Below are positions 1 to 5,235 of a DNA stretch of 5,235 nucleotides, piece by piece. Where the stretch lies: contig CALZEZ010000124.1 in the NCBI GenBank assembly GCA_945643825.1, forward strand, positions 1 to 5,235. Direction: 5' to 3'. A model generated the notes under the pieces. The model was not told the origin of the DNA. It was given only the letters and a program-made list of their open reading frames with translations, and ran no database searches. The DNA is from an uncultured Lachnospiraceae bacterium. GTDB lineage: Bacteria; Bacillota; Clostridia; Lachnospirales; Lachnospiraceae. How positions within the stretch are numbered: position 1 is the first letter of the stretch; each line of letters starts with the position of its first letter. The position numbers and the translations under genes were made by a program.

Positions 1-861
1 GCTCATAAATGTCATAGGATCAACCGGCACCTCGTCTTTTAGCATCTCCAGGTAGAGGTTCGGTCCCTCCACGCTGTAGTACTTCGTCGGCGCGGCAATC
101 CTGCCGATCACATCGCCTTTTTTCACGAAGCTTCCAAGTGCCACCTGCACATCAGACAGCTGTGCATAAATACATTCATAGCCGTCGCCAAGCGACATGG
201 TCACCTGTGTGCCAAGCTGTGGCGTCGTAGCGATTCCGGTGATCTGGGCATCACACATGGCGCATACGTCCGTGCCCTCTGTGGCAGAAATGACCAGAGC
301 CGGGCTGTACCGGTACTGCTCAAGTGTTGCATGGTAGACCGGAGCATCCATGCTGAAATTAATGAGGATATTTCCTACCACGGGAAGGGTGAGTACCTGA
401 TCCTCGGTAAAATGCAGATTGGTTGCCACAACCGAGGAGGTTGCCTGTGCATTGTCCGTACTGTCAGATTCGGTTTCCTCTGTATTCTCTTCTTTCTGTT
501 CTTCCTCCTTCATCGCGCTCTCGTCGTCCTCCTTTGCCTGCTCATCCTCCGTTTCTGCAATCTCCGACGGGATCAGACGTGGATTCTTGACGTCACCGGA
601 CGCAACATCCTCAAAATCCGGCTCGTAGTCCAAATCGTTATTCGGAGCATCCTCGATGCCTGTTGTCTCGCCGGTAACGACCGGATTGTTCTGTGGCTTC
701 GTTTCCTTATTCTCCGCGCGATCCACATTGGTTAGGTCTAAGCGGTATTCTTTTTTCTGTTCCTTTGCATTATTTCCTTTTACATATACGCCTGTCATTG
801 TCAGGGCTGTTAACACGCAAAGAGAAGACGTGAGCATAATAATCTGTTCTTTTTTTCTCAT
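1..861 (-). CDS. Membrane-anchored degenerate M23 (LytM-fold) protein, C-terminus cut by window edge
   Basis: The reading frame is open from the ATG at 861 to the window edge (287 residues seen), so the C-terminus is missing. GGAGGG at 869-874 lies 7 nt before the ATG. Residues about 7-27 form one hydrophobic segment, suggesting an N-terminal anchor with the rest outside the cytoplasm. Residues about 28-147 are a highly acidic, Glu/Asp-rich, low-complexity linker. Residues about 158-287 match the M23/LytM fold: a GDGYECIYAQL strand, VKKGDVIG, then GPNLYLEMLKDEVPVDP. In active M23 enzymes these would carry HxxxD, YAHL and HLHFE; here they read SPALV (S186, V190), YAQL (Q234) and NLY (N268, Y270). 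All Zn ligands and catalytic His look lost, so it is probably a structural or binding protein. SpoIIQ, with a LytM domain degenerate in Bacillus, is a precedent, but I cannot assign that name. A CAMC pair sits at 200-203. Confidence 0.8.
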   Translation of the reverse strand, partial: MRKKEQIIMLTSSLCVLTALTMTGVYVKGNNAKEQKKEYRLDLTNVDRAENKETKPQNNPVVTGETTGIEDAPNNDLDYEPDFEDVASGDVKNPRLIPSEIAETEDEQAKEDDESAMKEEEQKEENTEETESDSTDNAQATSSVVATNLHFTEDQVLTLPVVGNILINFSMDAPVYHATLEQYRYSPALVISATEGTDVCAMCDAQITGIATTPQLGTQVTMSLGDGYECIYAQLSDVQVALGSFVKKGDVIGRIAAPTKYYSVEGPNLYLEMLKDEVPVDPMTFMS

Positions 862-862
862 C

Positions 863-919
863 AAAAAACCCTCCATTTCGTAGCTGTTACGCTTATTCTT
901 GCCAAGAAACAGAGGGTTT
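863..919 (-). terminator. Hairpin with T-run after the EF-hand gene, overlapping the next gene's RBS
   Basis: On the minus strand, bases 919-906 (AAACCCTCTGTTTC) pair continuously with 879-866 (GAAATGGAGGGTTT): 14 base pairs including two adjacent G-U wobbles, with a 26-nt loop. The 3' arm runs into a six-T tract (868-863). This is the form of a Rho-independent terminator for the gene ending at 936. Its 3' arm also includes the GGAGGG ribosome binding site of the gene starting at 861, so in readthrough RNA the site would be paired. The long loop makes it a weaker terminator than average. Confidence 0.6.
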
Positions 920-935
920 ATTCTATAAAATTTTA

Positions 936-1979
936 TTATGTTGCGAGATCGACGTGTGAAACGGTTCCCGCGCGACCGTCCTCGTAGAGAAAGACGCCGG
1001 TATTTCTAAGAATTCCATTCGTCACGTTCTGCTCATTTGTCAAAGAAAATTGTGTGGAAACGCTCTCTAAGCAGATCGCGCCCACGCCTGCCTGTTTCAG
1101 ATGATACAGCTTATCCTGTCCGTTTTCATCCTGTGTCCAGATGAGAAGCTTCTCAAAAATTTCATCATTCTCATCAATCCAGCCGTTGCCGTCCTCATCA
1201 AACAGTGCCAGATCTCCGAAGCCGTCGCCGGACTTCGTTCCAAACAGCTCGCTGCCGTCGTTGATGGTGCCGTCGCCGTTTCGGTCATATGCCAGATAGC
1301 CACTGCCGCTTTGCAGTCTCGAAATCGAATCCAGGATTCCATCCTGATCCAGATCAAAGGTAAACTTCTGGTCGGAAAGCTCGGGCAGATTGCCATCCAA
1401 ATTAATCACAAGCGGGTCGCACAGCTGCACAGCCGCCATCGTATACTCGCGTCTGTAAGCCTGCGTAAAGCTGCGGCTCATCTGAACCTCCAGTCCAAAC
1501 TCGATCTCCCTGCCGTCCGCTGTGCGCACCAGCCCTTTGGTAGAAAAGCCGGTCTGCTCCTGTTCGCTGTAGAGAAATTCCTCCGACTGGTTTACATAAA
1601 CCATCTGACTGGTCATCGGGGTAACGCTTCCCACGTCTGCGGTCAGTATGTCCGCCATAGAGGCATCGTCCCTTTTTTTGTCCCCAAACAGAAGCATGAA
1701 AATGTAGTTCAGGCATTCCTGTTTAATCGTGCCGATCATGGCTCTGGTACTTCGATTGCTGTTTGCTCTGGTAATACTCACTGTCGACAGTTTATTCTGA
1801 AAGCTGTCGTACAGGTCATTTAAAGAACCTCCTGTTCCTGAGAACACATCCTTTGTGTCCTCCTTTGTATCTCCTTTTTCCCATTTATCACTTAACAATT
1901 CCTTCCGGAATCGCACGGATGTATGGGAGGAATACTTTCTCACGGAATCCATTCCTATTTGACTGGAATCAATTCGCAA
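936..1979 (-). CDS. Unknown protein with EF-hand-like calcium loops, sigma-28 controlled
   Basis: 347 residues. The start is TTG at 1979, chosen because AGGAGG (1988-1993) lies 8 nt upstream and the N-terminus MRIDSSQIGM looks like a conserved beginning. There is no signal peptide, transmembrane segment or cell-wall sorting motif. Residues 1-120 are polar, with one hydrophobic patch (NYIFMLLFGD, about 91-100). Residues about 187-347 form an Asp/Gly-rich domain: CDPLVINLDGN (187-197), DLDQDGILD (209-217), DRNGDGTINDGSE (232-244) and DEDGNGWIDENDE (261-273). The DxDxDG or DxNxDG loops followed by a hydrophobic residue match EF-hand or dockerin-type calcium binding. The spacing SGSGYLAYDRNGDGTINDGSELFG resembles a recurrent domain in hypothetical bacterial proteins annotated as calcium-binding or VCBS-like. 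I do not know its function. The sigma-28 promoter upstream implies expression with late flagellar genes; a motility, adhesion or surface role is inference only. Confidence 0.85.
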   Translation of the reverse strand: MRIDSSQIGMDSVRKYSSHTSVRFRKELLSDKWEKGDTKEDTKDVFSGTGGSLNDLYDSFQNKLSTVSITRANSNRSTRAMIGTIKQECLNYIFMLLFGDKKRDDASMADILTADVGSVTPMTSQMVYVNQSEEFLYSEQEQTGFSTKGLVRTADGREIEFGLEVQMSRSFTQAYRREYTMAAVQLCDPLVINLDGNLPELSDQKFTFDLDQDGILDSISRLQSGSGYLAYDRNGDGTINDGSELFGTKSGDGFGDLALFDEDGNGWIDENDEIFEKLLIWTQDENGQDKLYHLKQAGVGAICLESVSTQFSLTNEQNVTNGILRNTGVFLYEDGRAGTVSHVDLAT

Positions 1980-2045
1980 AAATTTAACCTCCTTTAGGTT
2001 TCAAGCAGATACCTGGGCCCGGGTTCTTCCTGCTCTGTATATCTT

Positions 2046-2072
2046 TTATCGGCTTTTTCTTCCAAAGCTTTA
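2046..2072 (-). promoter_or_regulatory. Sigma-28 (SigD/FliA) promoter for the EF-hand-like gene
   Basis: Read on the minus strand, TAAA (2072-2069), exactly 15 nt, then GCCGATAA (2053-2046). This matches the known sigma-28 consensus TAAA-N15-GCCGATAW in every defined position. The -35 continues as TAAAGCTT, close to the enteric TAAAGTTT. Transcription would start near 2037-2040, giving a leader of about 60 nt before the TTG start at 1979. The TAA stop of the MATE gene is the first three bases of the -35 TAAA. Confidence 0.85.
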
Positions 2073-3461
2073 GTCGTTAACAATGTTGTTCAGCCAGACG
2101 CCTTTTTTCACCAGAATAAATCCGATGACGCATTTGATCGCCTCTGCGAGGGAGCAGATCAGAATAACCGGAATGATCGGTAGTCCCGTGAAGTGGCAGA
2201 GTCCATAGGCTAACGGGATATTTACGACCCACACAAACACGGAGTCAAACAGGAAGGTAATGATCGTCTTGCCGCCAGAGCGCAGCGTGAAGTAGCTGGC
2301 ATGGGTGAAGGCATTAAGCGGCATGCAGAGGGCTGCGATGCGAAGAAATGCCGTTGCATAATCCTTAACGATCTGTTCGGTCTTATAGATGGCCGGAAAC
2401 AGCGGCGCTACAACGGCCATGATCGACCCCACAATAAAGCAGCTCATCACCGTAAAAAAGATCAGCTTGCGGTCGGTGTCTTTGGCCTCGTCCATTTTGT
2501 TTGCTCCCAGCAATTGTCCTACCATGATTCCGATGGCATTTCCCATGGCAAAGAAGACCACGTTAAACACGTTGGAAATGGTGGATGAGATATTGAGCGC
2601 AGCGACAGCGGCGATTCCCCGGCTGGAATAGCACTGGGTAATAACGGCCTGTCCTGCTGCCCAGATCGTTTCGTTAATTAATAGCGGTGCTCCGGTAATC
2701 GTGATGCTTTTTACCAGGGTTCCCGGCATCCGGAAGCTTCGGTAAGCGCCTTCTACCCAGTCGTTTGTCACGTGATGTCTGTGTGTCCAGATGATCACGA
2801 TCAAAAGCTCCACGTAGCGGGATAAGACAGTTGCAACTGCCGCGCCGAGTGCGCCAAGCTGGGGTGCACCGAATTTACCAAAAATCAAAATATAGTTAAA
2901 AATCAGGTTCACAAACACGGCTGTCACGCCCGCCTTCATCGGGAGCACGGTTTCTCCGGTTTCCTTGAGGGTCGAGGCATAGCACTGTGTCCACGCAAAC
3001 GGGATGATGCCAAGCAGCATGATCATGAGGTATTTGAGTCCACTTTGCAGTACCTCTGCGGCACTCTCGGCAGAGCCTTCCCCCTGCAGATAGAGATTGA
3101 TGAGCGCCTCGCCTTTTAGACAGAAAAGGGCGATGGCAATGGCACTGACGGCTGCGCAGACAAGGATTTTGAAGCGGAAGGTATTGCGAAGTCCTTCCTT
3201 GTCTCCCTTGCCGTAAAACTGCGCTCCGTAGATGCCTGCTCCTGATACGGCCCCGAACACGCAGATGTTGAACACGAATATGAGCTGGTTGGCAATCGCC
3301 ACGCCGGACATCTGTGTCGTTCCGATCTGTCCTACCATGATATTGTCCAACATGCCAACGAAATTCGTGATGGCCTGTTGTATCATTATGGGGATTGTGA
3401 TGGTTATGACTCTTCGATAGAAGTCTTTATTGCCAATGAATTTTCTCAAAAAATTTTTCAT
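2070..3461 (-). CDS. MATE family multidrug/cation efflux antiporter
   Basis: 463 residues, the usual length for the MATE family, which exports cationic drugs or metabolites across the cytoplasmic membrane in exchange for Na+ or H+. The protein is hydrophobic throughout with about 12 membrane segments in two pseudo-repeats, and it has no cleavable signal. Family features in order: IPIMIQQAITNFVGMLDNIMVG in TM1, where D39 matches the acidic ion-site residue of NorM-type pumps; QFYGKGDKEGLR after TM2 (81-92); KETGETVLPM (166-175); the NYILIFGKFGAPQLGALGAA loop (189-208); and GQLLGANKMDEAKD in the second half. The ATG at 3461 has AGGAAG (3470-3475) 8 nt upstream. The gene is divergent from tadA and has its own SigA promoter. 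Subfamily (NorM, MepA or DinF-like) and substrate cannot be told from sequence. Confidence 0.93.
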   Translation of the reverse strand: MKNFLRKFIGNKDFYRRVITITIPIMIQQAITNFVGMLDNIMVGQIGTTQMSGVAIANQLIFVFNICVFGAVSGAGIYGAQFYGKGDKEGLRNTFRFKILVCAAVSAIAIALFCLKGEALINLYLQGEGSAESAAEVLQSGLKYLMIMLLGIIPFAWTQCYASTLKETGETVLPMKAGVTAVFVNLIFNYILIFGKFGAPQLGALGAAVATVLSRYVELLIVIIWTHRHHVTNDWVEGAYRSFRMPGTLVKSITITGAPLLINETIWAAGQAVITQCYSSRGIAAVAALNISSTISNVFNVVFFAMGNAIGIMVGQLLGANKMDEAKDTDRKLIFFTVMSCFIVGSIMAVVAPLFPAIYKTEQIVKDYATAFLRIAALCMPLNAFTHASYFTLRSGGKTIITFLFDSVFVWVVNIPLAYGLCHFTGLPIIPVILICSLAEAIKCVIGFILVKKGVWLNNIVND

Positions 3462-3486
3462 GTTTCTTTCTTCCTATTGTAATCTT

Positions 3487-3495
3487 TGCTATACT
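3487..3495 (+). promoter_or_regulatory. Possible extended -10 promoter for tadA
   Basis: TGCTATACT is an extended -10 (TGn plus TATACT, 5 of 6 consensus bases). The -35 position (3467-3472, TTTCTT) is poor. A start near 3502 would give a ~75-nt leader to the tadA ATG. A second, similar candidate, TGCTATTAT, lies at 3514-3522. Either may serve; neither has a convincing -35. Confidence 0.3.
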
Positions 3496-3517
3496 AAGCG
3501 CATGAGCGGTAATTGCT

Positions 3518-3546
3518 ATTATATGCAAAACCCAGCAAGCTTGCAA
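3518..3546 (-). promoter_or_regulatory. SigA promoter of the MATE gene
   Basis: On the minus strand, TTGCAA (3546-3541), a 17-nt spacer, then a perfect TATAAT (3523-3518). The -35 matches 4 of 6 consensus bases. Transcription would start near 3511, leaving about 50 nt of leader before the ATG at 3461. The -35 sits at the centre of a 12-bp palindrome. Confidence 0.65.
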
Positions 3547-3549
3547 GCT
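3538..3549. promoter_or_regulatory. Perfect 12-bp palindrome over the MATE -35, candidate operator
   Basis: AGCTTGCAAGCT at 3538-3549 is a perfect inverted repeat whose middle six bases are the MATE -35 hexamer. It overlaps a second perfect palindrome, GCAAGCTTGC (3535-3544). A dimeric repressor bound here would block the pump promoter. No regulator gene is visible in the window, so this is a positional inference. Confidence 0.4.
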
Positions 3550-3577
3550 CTATTTTTCTTAAGGTGAGGTTATCGGC

Positions 3578-4078
3578 ATGACAGAGGATATCCATGCAAA
3601 ATATATGAAGGAAGCGCTGCGCCAGGCGAAAAAGGCCTACCGGCTCGGGGAGGTTCCCATCGGGTGTGTCCTCGTGCGGGACGGGGAGATCATTGCGCGC
3701 GGCTATAACAGAAGAAATACGGATAAAAACACGCTTGCCCACGCGGAGATCACCGCAATCAACCGGGCAAGCAAGCGCACCGGCGACTGGCGTCTCGAGG
3801 ATTGTGTGATGTATGTGACGCTTGAGCCCTGTCAGATGTGCGCAGGTGCGATCATTCAGGCGAGAATTCCCGAGGTATACATCGGCTGTATGAATCCGAA
3901 GGCGGGATGCGGCGGCTCTGTGCTCAATATATTGGAGATGCCGGAGTTTAATCATCAGGCCATTGTGCACAGGGGGCTTCTGGAGGATGCGTGTTCTGCG
4001 ATGCTTAAGCTTTTTTTCAAGGAGCTTCGCGTGCGCAATAAGCTGGAGAAGGAATCCGCGGTTGACAAAGCAGAGTAA
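3578..4078 (+). CDS. tadA: tRNA-specific adenosine-34 deaminase TadA
   Basis: 166 residues, the normal length for bacterial TadA. The enzyme deaminates adenosine 34 to inosine in the anticodon wobble position, classically of tRNA-Arg(ACG), in the cytoplasm. The zinc-dependent deaminase signature is complete: HAE at 55-57 (H55 zinc ligand, E57 proton shuttle) and PCQMC at 84-88 (C85 and C88 zinc ligands). The following IPEVYIGCMNPKAGCGGSV (98-115) is the conserved TadA segment after the active site, distinguishing it from cytidine and guanine deaminases. The ATG at 3578 has GGTGAGG 8 nt upstream. The gene is followed directly by the SRP RNA, an order common in Firmicutes, and its last codons (VDKAE) contain that RNA's promoter. 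Confidence 0.96.
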   Translation: MTEDIHAKYMKEALRQAKKAYRLGEVPIGCVLVRDGEIIARGYNRRNTDKNTLAHAEITAINRASKRTGDWRLEDCVMYVTLEPCQMCAGAIIQARIPEVYIGCMNPKAGCGGSVLNILEMPEFNHQAIVHRGLLEDACSAMLKLFFKELRVRNKLEKESAVDKAE

Positions 4079-4090
4079 AAAAGCTATACT
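4062..4090 (+). promoter_or_regulatory. Strong SigA promoter for the SRP RNA, inside the end of tadA
   Basis: TTGACA (4062-4067), a 17-nt spacer, then TATACT (4085-4090): perfect -35, 5 of 6 at -10, optimal spacing. The -35 lies in the last coding codons of tadA (stop at 4076-4078). Transcription should begin about 4096-4098, just before the base that opens the closing helix of the SRP RNA. Confidence 0.85.
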
Positions 4091-4096
4091 TTAACA

Positions 4097-4267
4097 ATCG
4101 TATCCACATCGCAGACCTTAGCAGGTGGTGTTGAAGTTTGGGTCTTACGCAATGGAAATCCACGAATCGTGTCAGGGCAGGAATGCAGCAGCACTAAGAG
4201 GAAACTTCCATGTGCCGTAAGGGTGCCTGGCGGAGCTGACCACTAAGGTAACGGGTGTGGATACGTT
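4097..4267 (+). ncRNA. ffs: Signal recognition particle RNA, about 170 nt, Alu domain apparently absent
   Basis: This is the RNA scaffold of SRP, which binds Ffh and directs membrane and secretory proteins to the translocon. The Ffh-binding tip is clear: TGTCAGG (4170-4176), GGAA tetraloop (4180-4183) and AGCAGC (4187-4192), aligning base for base with the known TGTCAGGTCCGGAAGGAAGCAGC core. The tetraloop stem is GCA/TGC rather than the usual TCC/GGA, a paired change that keeps the helix. The flanks GTTTGGGTCTTACGCAATGG (4136-4155) and ATGTGCCGTAAGGGTGCCTG (4210-4229) resemble the helix 5 region of the Bacillus large SRP RNA. The ends pair perfectly: CGTATCCACA (4099-4108) with TGTGGATACG (4256-4265), then ACCTTAG (4115-4121) with CTAAGGT (4243-4249). 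The promoter position leaves no room for a 5' Alu domain. Exact ends are estimated. Confidence 0.92.
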
Positions 4268-4270
4268 TTT
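4256..4270 (+). terminator. Probable 3' end signal of the SRP RNA
   Basis: The 3' strand of the closing helix (TGTGGATACG) is followed at once by TTTTT (4266-4270). The long rod-shaped RNA with a U-tract would act like an intrinsic terminator. There is no separate compact local hairpin, so some readthrough into the radical SAM gene, only 17 nt further on, is plausible. Confidence 0.45.
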
Positions 4271-4287
4271 GTAGGAAGGATTTTTCG

Positions 4288-5223
4288 ATGGTTATGTTTG
4301 AAGAGCTTGCGCATTGTCGGGTTTGTCCTCGGCAATGTGGGGTGAATCGTGTAAATGGAGAAGTCGGGTTTTGTGGGGAGACCGCCGTGCTTCGCGCAGC
4401 GCGGGCCGCTGCGCATTTCTGGGAAGAGCCTTGCATCTCCGGAGCTTCAGGCTCCGGAGCGATTTTTTTCTCGGGCTGCAATATGGGATGCGTGTATTGT
4501 CAGAATCAGGATATCTCGCATGGCAGGGTTGGTTATCCGGTCACAACGGACAGGCTGGCAGACATTATGCTTTCTCTGCAGGAGCAGGGTGTCAACAATA
4601 TCAATCTCGTGACACCGACGCATTTTATTCCACCGCTTCGGGAGGCACTGATTATTGCTAAGCGGAAGGGGCTTGTCCTGCCTATTGTGTACAACACAAG
4701 TGGTTATGAGAGCGTCTCTTCGCTTCGCACGCTGGAGGGTCTCATCGATATCTATCTGCCGGATTGTAAATATTATTCTTCCGAGCTGTCCAAAAAGTAT
4801 TCGCATTGTGCGGATTATTTTCCGGTTGCCATGGCTGCTATCCGGGAAATGCTTCGTCAGGTCGGTACTCCTGTCTTTCGTGGGGATTCGGACGACGATG
4901 CTTATACAGATGACAATCTCATGGTGCGCGGTGTGCTGATCCGGCATCTGCTGCTTCCGGGGAGTCTCGCTGACTCCAAGCGGGTTCTTTCGAGTCTCTA
5001 TGAAAGCTTTGGTTCGTCGGTTTACATAAGTATCATGAGTCAGTATACGCCACTTGCGCATGTGGCGGACTATCCGCCGCTTAATCGCCGGGTCAGCGAT
5101 GCAGAATATGAGAAGCTTGTTGATTACGCGATCTCGATTGGTATTGAGAATGCCTTTATTCAGGGTGATGGAGTCGACGAGGAGAGCTTCATCCCTGCCT
5201 TTGACGGAGAGGGGATTGTGTAG
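4288..5223 (+). CDS. PflX-like (COG1313 type) radical SAM protein
   Basis: 311 residues from the ATG at 4288. That start is preferred because GGAAGGA (4274-4280) lies 7 nt upstream; a longer frame back to GTG at 4255 would begin inside the SRP RNA. The radical SAM motif CNMGCVYC (C64, C68, C71) follows GSGAIFFSG and should hold the [4Fe-4S] cluster that cleaves S-adenosylmethionine. An N-terminal cysteine set, CRVCPRQC (C10, C13, C17) with GFCG (C29), suggests a second metal or Fe-S site. Further family segments are NLVTPTHF (106-113), VYNTSGYE (134-141), LPDCKYY (157-163) and VRGVLIRHLLLPG (213-225). The layout fits the pyruvate formate-lyase-activase-related PflX group, whose substrate is not established; it is not PflA itself. 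The gene stands alone after the SRP RNA, probably read from its own weak promoter or by SRP readthrough. The stop TAG is 12 bases from the window end. Confidence 0.88.
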   Translation: MVMFEELAHCRVCPRQCGVNRVNGEVGFCGETAVLRAARAAAHFWEEPCISGASGSGAIFFSGCNMGCVYCQNQDISHGRVGYPVTTDRLADIMLSLQEQGVNNINLVTPTHFIPPLREALIIAKRKGLVLPIVYNTSGYESVSSLRTLEGLIDIYLPDCKYYSSELSKKYSHCADYFPVAMAAIREMLRQVGTPVFRGDSDDDAYTDDNLMVRGVLIRHLLLPGSLADSKRVLSSLYESFGSSVYISIMSQYTPLAHVADYPPLNRRVSDAEYEKLVDYAISIGIENAFIQGDGVDEESFIPAFDGEGIV

Positions 5224-5235
5224 AAGTGAGTTCCG

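Noticed and set aside
925..936. AT-only palindrome ATAAAATTTTAT at the end of the EF-hand-like gene, with TATAGAAT beside it as a possible -10 for the M23-like gene
   Set aside because: Such AT palindromes are common by chance, and I could find no -35 at a suitable distance.
1101..1823. 240-codon plus-strand open frame opposite the EF-hand-like gene
   Set aside because: It is antisense to a gene with clear domain motifs, promoter and ribosome binding site; the translation shows no recognisable domain.
2011..2024. Imperfect GC-rich palindrome ACCTGGGCCCGGGT in the leader of the EF-hand-like gene
   Set aside because: The inverted repeat has no loop and no T-run on either strand, so it is not a terminator. 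It could be a protein site, but nothing else supports this.
3570..3577. A second GCCGATAA octamer on the minus strand, upstream of the MATE gene
   Set aside because: The matching -35 position (3593-3596) reads CATG instead of TAAA, and the octamer lies in the tadA leader. A better SigA promoter for the pump lies closer to it.
4255..4287. Longer GTG start for the radical SAM protein
   Set aside because: It lies within the SRP RNA 3' strand and lacks its own ribosome binding site. The ATG at 4288 has a well placed GGAAGGA.
4447..5061. 204-codon minus-strand open frame opposite the radical SAM gene
   Set aside because: It mirrors a well supported coding region, has no family-like motifs, and has no convincing ribosome binding site.

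Overview
The window reads as chromosomal DNA of a Gram-positive, low-to-mid GC Clostridia member, most likely a Lachnospiraceae-type gut bacterium. The clues are strong AGGAGG-type ribosome binding sites, a TTG start, SigA and SigD (sigma-28) style promoters, a tadA gene followed directly by the signal recognition particle RNA, and protein families (degenerate M23 protein, EF-hand-like unknown, MATE pump) that resemble Lachnospiraceae proteins. A perfect sigma-28 promoter suggests a flagellated lineage. The taxonomy is inferred from these features, not from a database search.

Left half, minus strand, read from right to left. A MATE-family multidrug/cation antiporter (3461-2070) is followed by a 347-residue protein of unknown function with calcium-loop motifs (1979-936). 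That gene starts with TTG and is preceded by a textbook TAAA-N15-GCCGATAA sigma-28 promoter, whose -35 element shares bases with the MATE stop codon. Next comes a membrane-anchored protein with an M23/LytM-type domain (861 to beyond position 1, C-terminus cut by the window edge). All five catalytic or metal-binding positions of that domain look substituted, so it is probably a pseudoenzyme. A 14-bp hairpin plus T-run between the last two genes looks like a terminator, but its 3' arm also contains the ribosome binding site of the M23 gene.

Right half, plus strand. tadA (3578-4078, tRNA adenosine deaminase) is divergent from the MATE gene, and the ~116-bp gap holds a good SigA promoter for the pump centred on a 12-bp palindrome. 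The last codons of tadA contain a consensus SigA promoter (TTGACA-N17-TATACT). It drives a ~170-nt SRP RNA that keeps the GGAA tetraloop and AGCAGC core but appears to lack the 5' Alu domain. A PflX-like radical SAM protein (4288-5223) follows immediately.

The genes do not form one obvious pathway. The right half is translation and protein-targeting housekeeping plus a radical SAM enzyme; the left half is accessory: efflux, a motility-regulated unknown protein, and an envelope pseudo-peptidase. The least explained part is the sigma-28-driven EF-hand-like protein and the hairpin linking it to the M23 gene. No mobile elements, CRISPR arrays or tRNA genes were seen, and no stretch over 300 bases lacks a gene.
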